6,077 nt of DNA from Candidatus Nomurabacteria bacterium (GCA_943355135.1 CALREG010000029.1:1-6077), one strand, 5' to 3'; positions 1-5,314 are shown, numbered from the stretch's first letter. The notes: generated by a model from the sequence alone, not told the origin. Numbers and translations are program-made.

Positions 1-23
1 CCTCCAGTCACTAGTACTGTCAT
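1..23 (-). CDS. N-terminus of probable NAD-dependent sugar epimerase/dehydratase (partial)
   Basis: An ATG (minus strand, plus positions 23-21) opens a frame reading MTVLVTGG up to the window edge. This is the beta1 strand and the start of the glycine-rich loop (TGGxGFxG in full proteins) of the extended short-chain dehydrogenase family, to which UDP-sugar epimerases and dehydratases belong. The start is supported by a good Shine-Dalgarno sequence, AGGGGA at 36-31, seven bases upstream, the best in the window. The gene lies 79 bp downstream of the sugar transferase on the same strand, which fits a role in making nucleotide sugars for a surface glycan. Only eight residues are visible, so the family is inferred and the substrate cannot be named. 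Confidence 0.6.
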
Positions 24-30
24 CAGCAAC

Positions 31-36
31 TCCCCT
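31..36 (-). promoter_or_regulatory. Shine-Dalgarno for the partial epimerase-like gene
   Basis: AGGGGA on the minus strand, seven bases before the ATG at 23-21. It decides the start of the truncated gene and stands out because the other genes here have no clear Shine-Dalgarno. Confidence 0.6.
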
Positions 37-58
37 GCTTCTGTTCAATCTGTGTCGC

Positions 59-87
59 ACGATAGCACTTGTCCGCGCCCTAATCAA
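59..87 (-). promoter_or_regulatory. candidate sigma70-type promoter for the epimerase-like gene
   Basis: On the minus strand TTGATT (87-82) and TATCGT (64-59) are separated by exactly 17 bases; each matches four of six consensus bases. It lies between the end of the sugar transferase gene and the next start, so the downstream gene could be transcribed separately. It was found by eye and rests on two imperfect hexamers. Confidence 0.3.
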
Positions 88-95
88 CGTACTCC

Positions 96-120
96 AAAAA
101 ATTTAAACCCCGCTGCGGGT
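96..120 (-). terminator. weak possible intrinsic terminator after the sugar transferase
   Basis: The last codons and stop of the sugar transferase form a small GC-rich inverted repeat (CCC-GCAGC-GGG, about 119-109, minus strand), then TTTAAATTTTTT at 107-96. The stem is only three to four pairs and part of it is coding, so termination would be inefficient at best. Confidence 0.3.
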
Positions 121-1440
121 CAGAAGTTTCTTTATGGTTTTGAGCGCAATAGTCGCATCAAGCACCAACGAGCGATGAGTCAGATAGTACAAATCGTACG
201 AAAGCTTCTCGCGCGTCGCTTCCACATCGCTGCCGTGGTGTGGATGATTGTCATGATACAGCTGCGCCCAACCAGAAAGGCCGGGCTTTACCAAATGGCG
301 CAAATGGTAGTACGGAATGTGTTTGCCATACTCTTCTACCAACGCAGGGAACTCGGGCCGCGGTCCAATAAGCGAAAGGTCGCCCGTAAACACATTCCAG
401 AGCTGGGGCAACTCGTCGATGCGCGTGCGACGCATCATACTGCCCAATGGAGTAACGGTGAGTGTCGATTTGAGCACCTCGTTGCCGCTGTCAGCACCGG
501 TCATACTGCGGAACTTGCGCATGACAATAGGGCGGTTATTTTTGCCGACGCGAATTTGCGAATAAAATATAGGGCCCCCATCCTGCAGTTTTATAGCAAT
601 AATAAGAAACGGATACAGCACCAGAGAAAGTAGGCCGAGCACTACTGCCGCCACAATATCCATCGCGCGCTTCAGTGGATCGTAGAGCGTATGCGCGTAG
701 CGCGAGACATGGCGCGCCACCCAGCGATTGTCCACCCGATGCAAAGCGATGCGTCCAAAAATAGCTTCGTAGAGAGCGCCTGCATCAAAAAAGCGAACAC
801 CCTCGGCAATGTACGAGCTGATGTCGCCGAAGACGGCTGATACTTTAGGATTGTCCCAGTCGGCGATGACCATACGCACACGGTGTCGCGCCACCGCGGC
901 GCGGAGCTCTCCCCCTAAGTCTGCCGCTTCGGGGTCGATGATTACCACTACACGTGCGGGTCCGCGGTGCGCGTTATTAAGAGCATGAGCAAGCTCTGCA
1001 ACCTCCTCACCGCTACCTACGGCGATGGCTGGCTCGGGGCTCCATAGGCGCGGAGCGAACATGACGCGCCAGAGCAAAATAAGCACAAACGAAACGCCCA
1101 AATATATAAAGAGGAGCGTTTTCGGTGCAATACCAAAGAGCGGCACAAAAAAGAAGAACAGCGCCGCAAAGACCATGTTGAACGTTTGGGCGATGAGCAG
1201 AGTTGTAGAGAGCGCGCGACGGGCCAGAATGACGGAGCGGTTTTCGTACAATCCTGCTATAAAAAAGACCCCGACCCACACAATAAAGAGGAGTGAGAAC
1301 GGGACGAGGTGGTCTATAAAAATAGCCTGCTGCGGCACCTCAAAGGTACGCAAAAAGAGCGATATCCACAGGGCGAGTATGAAGGACAGCACATCCCCCG
1401 TAAAAAGGACGAGCGTCCGGGGGCGGAAAGCAGTGGTCAT
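103..1440 (-). CDS. polyprenyl-phosphate sugar-1-phosphate transferase (initiating glycosyltransferase)
   Basis: A 445-residue membrane enzyme of the bacterial sugar transferase family (WbaP/PglC-like). It would move a sugar-1-phosphate from a nucleotide sugar to undecaprenyl phosphate on the cytoplasmic side of the membrane, the first step of a lipid-linked glycan. The N-terminal half has about four hydrophobic segments (roughly residues 9-30, 43-63, 80-103, 108-125) and a CoA-binding-like middle region (about 135-225), the long WbaP-type layout. The catalytic domain begins at KRAMDI (257-262) with a re-entrant membrane helix, then GGPIFYSQIRVG (288-299), MRKFRSM (307-313), and RTRIDELPQLWNVFTGDLSL (338-357) with the expected Asp342-Glu343 catalytic pair, then IGPRPE (358-363) and KPGLSGWAQ (385-393). 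The domain is complete to YDLYYL (415-420). A His-rich stretch (HDNHPHHG, 396-403) follows KPGLSGWAQ. The ATG at 1440 is the first in frame and has no clear Shine-Dalgarno. The sugar cannot be predicted. Confidence 0.93.
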   Translation of the reverse strand: MTTAFRPRTLVLFTGDVLSFILALWISLFLRTFEVPQQAIFIDHLVPFSLLFIVWVGVFFIAGLYENRSVILARRALSTTLLIAQTFNMVFAALFFFFVPLFGIAPKTLLFIYLGVSFVLILLWRVMFAPRLWSPEPAIAVGSGEEVAELAHALNNAHRGPARVVVIIDPEAADLGGELRAAVARHRVRMVIADWDNPKVSAVFGDISSYIAEGVRFFDAGALYEAIFGRIALHRVDNRWVARHVSRYAHTLYDPLKRAMDIVAAVVLGLLSLVLYPFLIIAIKLQDGGPIFYSQIRVGKNNRPIVMRKFRSMTGADSGNEVLKSTLTVTPLGSMMRRTRIDELPQLWNVFTGDLSLIGPRPEFPALVEEYGKHIPYYHLRHLVKPGLSGWAQLYHDNHPHHGSDVEATREKLSYDLYYLTHRSLVLDATIALKTIKKLLTRSGV

Positions 1441-1451
1441 ATGATTAACGC

Positions 1452-1480
1452 TATACTACAACACGTGAGGCCATATTCAA
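1452..1480. promoter_or_regulatory. divergent promoter region with overlapping -10 elements
   Basis: The 47-bp gap between the divergent sugar transferase and glycosyltransferase holds TATACT (1452-1457, plus), five of six bases of a -10 element, about 30 bases before the plus-strand start; no convincing -35 is seen. On the minus strand TAGTAT (1458-1453) is a -10 candidate with TTGAAT (1480-1475) as -35 at a 16-base spacing. The two -10s share five bases, so polymerase could serve only one direction at a time. The minus transcript would have a very short leader. Confidence 0.4.
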
Positions 1481-1487
1481 GTTACCT

Positions 1488-2624
1488 ATGCAAAAAATCC
1501 TTTTCGCTATAACAAAGTCTAACTGGGGCGGCGCCCAGCGCTATGTCTTTGACCTTGCCAATTCCCTTCCAAAACAGGACTGGAGCATCGGCGTAGTGCT
1601 GGGCGGTACCGGCCTCCCCGGAGCCGCGGCAGGCAGGCTCGAGGAGCAGCTACGCGCGAGCGGCATCCGCACGGTGTTTATCCCCGCCTTTATGCGCGAC
1701 TTCTCGCTCGGCGCCGACTGGCAGGCCTTTCGCCAGATGCGAAAGCTGTTTGCGACCGAACATCCCGACGTGGTGCATCTCAACTCCTCAAAAGCAGGTG
1801 GCCTTGGAGTGCTGGCTGCACGCATGGCGCGGATAAAGATGATTGTCTTTACGGTACACGGTTTGCCGTGGAATGAAGACCGCGGAGTACTAAGCCGTCT
1901 TTCTATACGCTTCGCAAGCTGGCTGACATTTCTGCTCTGTCACCGCGTCATAGTTGTCTCGCACGATGCACTCGAGCAAGTAGGCGCACTCCCACTCTGC
2001 AGCAAGAAAGTACGTTTGGTACACAACGGCGTAGCACCATTAGAATTTTTATCTAGAGAAGAGGCGCGCACCCAGCTCGGCATAGCACCAGACATTTTTT
2101 ATATCGGCGCCGTCGGCGAGCTGACGTGGAACAAAGGCTACCACGTACTCTTGCGCGCCGCCGAAACCCTGAAGCGTCAGGGCAAAAAATTTAACCTCCT
2201 TATTATAGGAGAGGGCGAAGAGCGCAAATTTATTGAAACGATGATTGAAGAGGAGGAGCTAGGAGACACAGTTCGGCTCGCTGGTTTTGTGGCCGACGCA
2301 TACCGCACGCTCAAAGCATTTGATATGTTTGTGCTCCCTTCGGTCAAAGAGGGCCTGCCGTATGTACTTATTGAGGCAGGGCTTGCGGGGCTGCCCGTCG
2401 TTGCCAGCAAGGTGGGAGGCACTCCTGACCTTATCAGCGGAGGTGCGGGGCTACTTGCAGAACCTAAAAACCATAACGAGCTTGCTGACCGAATTGCAAC
2501 ACTCATGGACGACCCTTCTTTACGCTCAACCTACAGCAGTGCTTTGCACAACCGGGCGACTACCGAGTTCTCCATTGAACACATGGTCGAAGGAACGGTC
2601 GCGGTCTATCGCCATCGAGATTAG
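1488..2624 (+). CDS. GT-B fold glycosyltransferase, GT4 family
   Basis: A 378-residue retaining glycosyltransferase of the GT4 type, expected at the inner face of the membrane, adding a sugar to a lipid-linked glycan. The N-terminal acceptor domain starts with MQKILFAITKSNWGGAQRYV, whose GGAQ loop is typical, and has HLNSSKAGGLG (97-107) and HGLPW (124-128). The C-terminal donor domain starts near residue 202 with GELTWNKGYHVLLRA (210-224), then IIGEGEE (239-245), and the nucleotide-sugar motif EGLPYVLIE (Glu288 and Glu296, the E-x7-E signature), followed by AGLAGLPVVAS and GGTPDLI. Length is normal for the family. The start at 1488 gives the complete first strand; there is no clear Shine-Dalgarno (GTGAGG at 1465-1470 is too far). 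It is divergent from the initiating transferase, so it may act later on the same glycan. Donor and acceptor are unknown. Confidence 0.93.
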   Translation: MQKILFAITKSNWGGAQRYVFDLANSLPKQDWSIGVVLGGTGLPGAAAGRLEEQLRASGIRTVFIPAFMRDFSLGADWQAFRQMRKLFATEHPDVVHLNSSKAGGLGVLAARMARIKMIVFTVHGLPWNEDRGVLSRLSIRFASWLTFLLCHRVIVVSHDALEQVGALPLCSKKVRLVHNGVAPLEFLSREEARTQLGIAPDIFYIGAVGELTWNKGYHVLLRAAETLKRQGKKFNLLIIGEGEERKFIETMIEEEELGDTVRLAGFVADAYRTLKAFDMFVLPSVKEGLPYVLIEAGLAGLPVVASKVGGTPDLISGGAGLLAEPKNHNELADRIATLMDDPSLRSTYSSALHNRATTEFSIEHMVEGTVAVYRHRD

Positions 2625-3769
2625 TTGCGGGCGGTTTCGTATCCGCCGCTCCACTCGCCGCCCTCATCGCGTCGACCAGCAAGCGCGTAGCGCGCCATAC
2701 CCGATATCATCCCGAGCGCCAAAAACTCCGCCAAGATATGCGAGCCCCCGTAGCTCATAAAAGGTATGGTGGTGCCAGTCACGGGCAAGAGTCCTAAGTT
2801 GATGCCCGTGTGCAACAAAAAGTGCGCGCCGAAGTAGCACAGCACGCCGAGCGCAAAGAGTGTCTCGAAGTTGGACGCACCACGAGCGGCGGCGGCCACG
2901 ATGCGCCAAAAAAGTAAGCCATACAAACTGAAGACCAGTACCACACCGACAAAGCCCCACTCCTCTGCAAATGCCGCAAAAATAAAGTCGGTCTGATGTT
3001 CGGGTAGGAATCGCAGCTTGCTTTGTGTGCCGTAGCCTATCCCCTTGCCGAACAGCTCTCCCGAGCCGACTGCCACGGTTGACTGGTAGGCGTTGTAACC
3101 CGCGCCGTGGATATCTGCCAGTGGGTGCAAAAAGGTCATGATGCGCGTCTTTTGATAATCCTGAAATCCAAACAACCACAACCCTGCAAATGCCACCACG
3201 CCCACCGCCACCACCGCAAAGAGGTGCGTGCGCGAAATGCCCGAGAGCAGTACCATGCCGAGCCAAATAAGGAATATGATGATGGCCGAACCAAAGTCAG
3301 GCTGGAGTGCCACCAACACAAACACAATCGCTGCGTACGCTCCAGATATCAAAATATGGCGTATGTGTGCTATCTCGATATGCCGGCGGGAAAAGTATTT
3401 TGCCAAAGCAATAATGAGTGCGAGCTTTACAAACTCAACCGGTTGGAGCGCGAAGATACCGAGGTCAAACCATGACTTGGCACCCTTCATGGCGGTGCCT
3501 ACCGCAACCAACACCACAAGTGGTATGAGCACGATGCCAAAGAGTGCTGCCGCGACAGAGCCGCGGCGCAAAAAGCGCCAGTCTATAGCGGATGCTACAA
3601 AAAATACTCCTACGCCCAGCAATATCCATATCGCTTGCCGCAAGAAAAAAGGGTCCTCTCCCTGAAAGGAATTCATCGTGAGCAGCCCAAGGAGCGCGAG
3701 CGTGAGCGCCGCGCCAAAAGCTATCCAATCGACGGATTTTTTATTGGTGTCAAAGCGTATCGGAGTCAT
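2621..3769 (-). CDS. rodA: RodA-type peptidoglycan glycosyltransferase (SEDS family)
   Basis: SEDS-family polytopic membrane protein that polymerises lipid II into glycan strands during cell elongation, normally with a class B penicillin-binding protein. From the ATG at 3769 it has 382 residues, normal for RodA. Visible motifs: GAKSWFDLG followed by LQPVEFVKLA (97-118), LQPDFGSA (155-162), the long extracellular loop with PEHQTDFIFA, whose Asp261 matches the essential Asp of E. coli RodA (Asp262), then EEWGFVG, and GLLPVTGTTIPFMSYGGSH (326-344). PVTG and SWFDLG favour RodA over FtsW. About ten membrane segments are expected. The frame is open for 63 more codons (to 3958), but that part overlaps the preceding gene and reads nothing like a SEDS N-terminus, so the start at 3769 is preferred; no Shine-Dalgarno is seen. 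It lies 43 bp after the Cys-motif gene and is probably cotranscribed with it. Its stop overlaps that of the convergent glycosyltransferase. Confidence 0.93.
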   Translation of the reverse strand: MTPIRFDTNKKSVDWIAFGAALTLALLGLLTMNSFQGEDPFFLRQAIWILLGVGVFFVASAIDWRFLRRGSVAAALFGIVLIPLVVLVAVGTAMKGAKSWFDLGIFALQPVEFVKLALIIALAKYFSRRHIEIAHIRHILISGAYAAIVFVLVALQPDFGSAIIIFLIWLGMVLLSGISRTHLFAVVAVGVVAFAGLWLFGFQDYQKTRIMTFLHPLADIHGAGYNAYQSTVAVGSGELFGKGIGYGTQSKLRFLPEHQTDFIFAAFAEEWGFVGVVLVFSLYGLLFWRIVAAAARGASNFETLFALGVLCYFGAHFLLHTGINLGLLPVTGTTIPFMSYGGSHILAEFLALGMISGMARYALAGRRDEGGEWSGGYETARN

Positions 3770-3783
3770 AAGGGAACTCGTAT

Positions 3784-3796
3784 GCCGCAAAGCGGC
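3784..3796 (-). other. small GC hairpin in the rodA leader
   Basis: GCCGC-TTT-GCGGC between the Cys-motif gene and rodA. It lies about 15 bases before the rodA ATG and has no following U-tract, so it is not a normal terminator. It could modulate rodA translation or transcript stability, or have no role. Confidence 0.3.
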
Positions 3797-3812
3797 GCTA
3801 GAAAAGGCAAAA

Positions 3813-4562
3813 TTAAAAAGAAGGGAGTACGGTAATCTCAGCGCGGATGATATTTTTGACTCCCCCCGGCCATGTAAAGACCACGTCTTGCGAGCCTTTG
3901 TGGGTAATGCGCGGAAGTATACTGCGCGAGGCTCCACGCGCGATACCTTTGCTGTCAAACAGTACCGCGGTGACTATTACTTTGTTGGCGTCTTTGATGG
4001 AGTCGTTGGATATCGTGGCAGAGAGTTGTGACGCGTCTGGTGCGAGATACTGATTGCCCACTCGCAGTGGTGGCAAATCGCCTACGCGCTGCCAGACCGG
4101 CTCTTCAGAAAAGGCAAAGAGTGCGCGGGCAACCGTGCGATTACCGACATCGATGTTGGGGTCGATAAACGGCACGGTCTGCACCGGCGGAATATTTATG
4201 ACGCCGATGCGCTCGGTGACGAGACTATTTTTTTCATCAAATAACTGGAAGGAGTAGGCTACGTTGCGGGCCGCGGCGCCGGGGTTGGGGTTTTGTACAT
4301 ACGCGGCCGCCGTGTAGGTGGACGGGCTGACTTGGAACGCTCGCGACCACAGCACCACTGGCGCGCGAGTCTGGTCGCGGCAGAGTAGCGAGCAGGAACC
4401 TCCGCAATCAACGCCGCGCTCATCGTTGTTAAGCACTCGGTCAAAACAAGTGGGGGCGTTGGTAAAAAAGACTACATATAAGGTAAGAAGCGCAACAAAC
4501 CCAATAGCCCCAGCCACCGTGGTATACAAAAACTTGCGTCGACTGGACCAACTAAGAGCCAT
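3813..4562 (-). CDS. membrane-anchored protein with Cys motif and two beta-sandwich-like repeats (function unknown)
   Basis: A 249-residue protein from the ATG at 4562. It has a short basic N-terminus, one membrane helix (about 13-33) and then a predicted extracytoplasmic part. Just outside the helix lie four cysteines (39, 53, 57, 61) in a TCFDxxxNxDExGVDCGGxC arrangement, which could form disulfides or bind a metal. Two similar segments follow: about 82-135 (YVQNPNPG, NVAYSFQLFD) and about 176-232 (SATISNDS, KVIVTAVLFD, then WPGG), each a polar N-rich turn followed by a strand ending LFD. They look like tandem immunoglobulin-like or LEA14/FxLYD-like folds. The frame is open to 4655, but that extension crosses the terminator and the second 5S gene, so 4562 is chosen. 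It precedes rodA in the same direction, suggesting an envelope role. No function can be assigned. Confidence 0.75.
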   Translation of the reverse strand: MALSWSSRRKFLYTTVAGAIGFVALLTLYVVFFTNAPTCFDRVLNNDERGVDCGGSCSLLCRDQTRAPVVLWSRAFQVSPSTYTAAAYVQNPNPGAAARNVAYSFQLFDEKNSLVTERIGVINIPPVQTVPFIDPNIDVGNRTVARALFAFSEEPVWQRVGDLPPLRVGNQYLAPDASQLSATISNDSIKDANKVIVTAVLFDSKGIARGASRSILPRITHKGSQDVVFTWPGGVKNIIRAEITVLPSF

Positions 4563-4568
4563 GTGAGT

Positions 4569-4574
4569 ATTGTA
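4569..4574 (-). promoter_or_regulatory. candidate -10 element for the Cys-motif gene (leaderless mRNA)
   Basis: TACAAT on the minus strand (4574-4569) matches five of six -10 bases and lies six bases before the ATG at 4562. Transcription would start at about the A of ATG, giving a leaderless mRNA, which agrees with the lack of a Shine-Dalgarno. No convincing -35 is seen; that region is the rRNA terminator hairpin. Confidence 0.4.
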
Positions 4575-4578
4575 ACGC

Positions 4579-4602
4579 AAAAAAGGCATCCTAAAATGCC
4601 TT
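4579..4602 (-). terminator. intrinsic terminator of the rRNA operon
   Basis: On the minus strand AAGGCAT (4589-4583, arm complementary to 4602-4596) forms a perfect 7-bp stem with a six-base loop, followed by six T at 4584-4579 (the first two shared with the stem). It lies 24 bases past the helix I end of the second 5S-like gene, where an rRNA operon terminator is expected. Confidence 0.85.
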
Positions 4603-4625
4603 GTAAATACTGGTGTTTTGGACTC

Positions 4626-4789
4626 TCTGTTCTGGCGGTTAGCTACTCTGGCCACCTGTAACAGTGACTACCATCGCCACTAGCGAGCTTAACCCCAATA
4701 GTACAGCAAAGCTGACTACGGGGCGTGCTTCCGGTCGGAATGGAACGGGTTGAAAAAGCGTGGGGCCCTTTTTCAAAGCCGGAGGCAGA
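4626..4789 (-). rRNA. second, divergent 5S rRNA-like gene with a 35-nt hairpin insertion
   Basis: Reading the minus strand, blocks align with the canonical 5S just upstream in the operon: CCCGTTC, CATTCCG, CGGAAG, TTAAG, CGATGGTAGT, CTGTTACAGG, GGCCAGAGTA. Helix I is kept: TCTGG-type 3' strand 4626-4636 pairs with 4778-4789 with a few wobbles and a bulge, different in sequence from the canonical helix I. An extra 35 nt (4693-4727) follows GGAAG and contains a hairpin closed by CCCC/GGGG. In helix IV a U-A pair of the canonical gene (4899/4888) is A-U here (4665/4654), a compensatory change. Against function: the 5' strand of helix II is replaced by a different hairpin (4750-4776), leaving the 3' strand of helix II without a clear partner. 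It could be an expressed 5S variant, a regulatory RNA derived from 5S, or an ageing pseudogene. Confidence 0.65.
4693..4727 (-). other. hairpin insertion in the second 5S-like gene
   Basis: The 35 inserted nt contain a stem of three blocks: CCCC (4723-4720) with GGGG (4696-4693), UAG with CUA, and CAGC with GCUG closing a UUU loop. It sits on the 3' side of helix III/loop B, so it would make a new arm on the 5S fold. Confidence 0.6.
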
Positions 4790-4800
4790 CGTGCCGAGGC

Positions 4801-4845
4801 GGGGTCGCGCAAAAACTCAGCAGAGTTTTATGCGTGACTGACCCC
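4801..4845 (-). other. hairpin in the spacer between the two 5S genes
   Basis: A long imperfect hairpin: GGGGTC/GACCCC at the base (4801-4806 with 4840-4845), a GCGC/GCGT block, and AAAACTC/GAGTTTT with a four-base loop (4812-4829). The T-run lies inside the stem, not after it, so it is not a standard terminator. It is more likely a processing site separating the two 5S RNAs. Confidence 0.55.
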
Positions 4846-4861
4846 GGCGTTCATGTACAAA

Positions 4862-4980
4862 GGTCGTGGCAGCTACCTACTCTGGCCTCCTGTAACAGAG
4901 ACTACCATCGGCACTACGAGTCTTAACTTCCGTGTTCGGAATGAGAACGGGTGTATCACTCGCGTTGAGCCACCACTACC
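4862..4980 (-). rRNA. rrf: 5S ribosomal RNA
   Basis: A 119-nt canonical 5S rRNA of the large ribosomal subunit. Helix I: GGTAGTGG (5' end) pairs with CCACGACC (3' end) with one mismatch. Helix II: ACGCGAGT pairs with ACTCGTAGT, keeping the usual bulged A. Loop C has the expected CCCGTTCTCATTCCGAACACGGAAG, and the loop E/helix IV region has CCGATGGTAGT and GAGTAGG. It lies 3' of the 23S and the tRNA in the same operon. Confidence 0.95.
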
Positions 4981-4993
4981 TTTAGACATGAAC

Positions 4994-5012
4994 TTGTAAG
5001 TTTCGTAGAGGA
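4994..5012 (-). repeat. 3' arm of an inverted repeat enclosing the tRNA
   Basis: TTGTAAGTTTCGT (plus 4994-5006) is the exact reverse complement of 5224-5236; after one mismatch (5007/5223) GAGGA (5008-5012) pairs with TCCTC (5218-5222). The result is an 18-bp stem with one mismatch that would close a ~205-nt loop holding the tRNA and a hairpin. Confidence 0.75.
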
Positions 5013-5040
5013 CCCGAGCATTATCGCTCGGGTTTATTTT
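5012..5040 (+). terminator. terminator-like hairpin in the 5S-tRNA spacer
   Basis: ACCCGAGC-ATTATC-GCTCGGGT, a perfect 8-bp stem. A T-rich tract (TTTATTTT) follows it only on the plus strand, opposite to the rRNA operon. On the minus strand it lies just after the tRNA CCA, so it may be a processing hairpin. Its role as a terminator is uncertain. Confidence 0.4.
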
Positions 5041-5043
5041 GAT

Positions 5044-5191
5044 TGGCGGGGCAGACTGGATTCGAACCAGTGACCTCTGGGCTGTCCACCCAGCACTCTA
5101 ACCAAGAGGAGTCAGTACCGAGAGCTTAGCATTGCGCTAGCCTTCAATGCCAAGATCATGTGCTGACCTGTCTCCACTGAGCTACAGCCCC
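5044..5191 (-). tRNA. tRNA with a 72-nt D-loop insertion (nominal anticodon GAC)
   Basis: Removing 72 nt (5102-5173) leaves exactly 76 nt with CCA encoded: acceptor GGGGCTG/CTGCCCC, TA, D-arm GCTC-AGTGGTTA-GAGT, anticodon stem CTGGG/CCCAG, variable loop AGGTC, T-arm ACTGG-TTCGAAT-CCAGT, discriminator G, CCA. The insertion falls in the D-loop; TGG occurs at both borders, so the exact ends can shift by up to three bases. Oddities: positions 6 and 67 are U and U (mismatch), and the anticodon loop TGGACAG has G instead of the near-universal U33. By position the anticodon is GAC (Val), but G73 and the acceptor resemble Asp tRNAs, so the identity is uncertain. It lies between 23S and 5S, where tRNAs are common. 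Confidence 0.8.
5102..5173 (-). other. 72-nt insertion in the tRNA D-loop, mechanism unknown
   Basis: In the RNA sense it starts AGACAGGTCAG and ends CTGACTCCTCTTGG. GTCAG pairs with CTGAC near its ends and GCATTG pairs with CAATGC inside, so it can fold as an arm. It is far too short for a group I or II intron and has no recognisable core. It might be an intron, a retained extra arm, or an inactivating insertion. Confidence 0.7.
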
Positions 5192-5192
5192 C

Positions 5193-5314
5193 TAACCAAA
5201 CAAACACAAAGAACAATTCCTCAACGAAACTTACAAATTTGGTAAAACAACAACATTTCGTAGACCTACAGATCATTGCGGCACTCAAGCCCCATCCTCC
5301 TCGATAGAGGACGG
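5193..5314 (-). other. 23S-tRNA spacer
   Basis: No gene is seen. It holds the 5' arm of the inverted repeat (5218-5236), a T/G-rich stretch on the minus strand (5193-5253), a short CCTC/GAGG hairpin just after the 23S end (about 5297-5310), and a second copy of TTTCGTAGA (5256-5264), also found at 5001-5009. Confidence 0.6.
5218..5236 (-). repeat. 5' arm of an inverted repeat enclosing the tRNA
   Basis: Partner of 4994-5012: ACGAAACTTACAA (5224-5236) plus TCCTC (5218-5222) flanking one mismatch. It probably forms a double-stranded processing stem in the precursor RNA. Confidence 0.75.

Noticed and set aside
52..633. 193-codon plus-strand open frame
   Set aside because: It is antisense to the sugar transferase, whose motifs are complete on the minus strand.
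3770..3958. N-terminal extension of 63 residues on RodA
   Set aside because: It overlaps the preceding gene, and its sequence is not like a SEDS N-terminus; the ATG at 3769 gives a normal length and start.
4563..4655. N-terminal extension of 31 residues on the Cys-motif protein
   Set aside because: It crosses the rRNA terminator and the 3' end of the second 5S; the ATG at 4562 sits just before the membrane helix.
5102..5175. Archaeal-type bulge-helix-bulge splice motif at the tRNA insertion
   Set aside because: GGAG/CTCC with flanking bulges can be drawn, but cutting there would leave a D-loop of about 17 nt, and bacteria are not known to have the splicing endonuclease.
5104..5191. A second complete tRNA formed by the 5' half and the insertion
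   Set aside because: No T-arm or matching acceptor 3' strand exists in the insertion, and the anticodon-like loops have poor stems.
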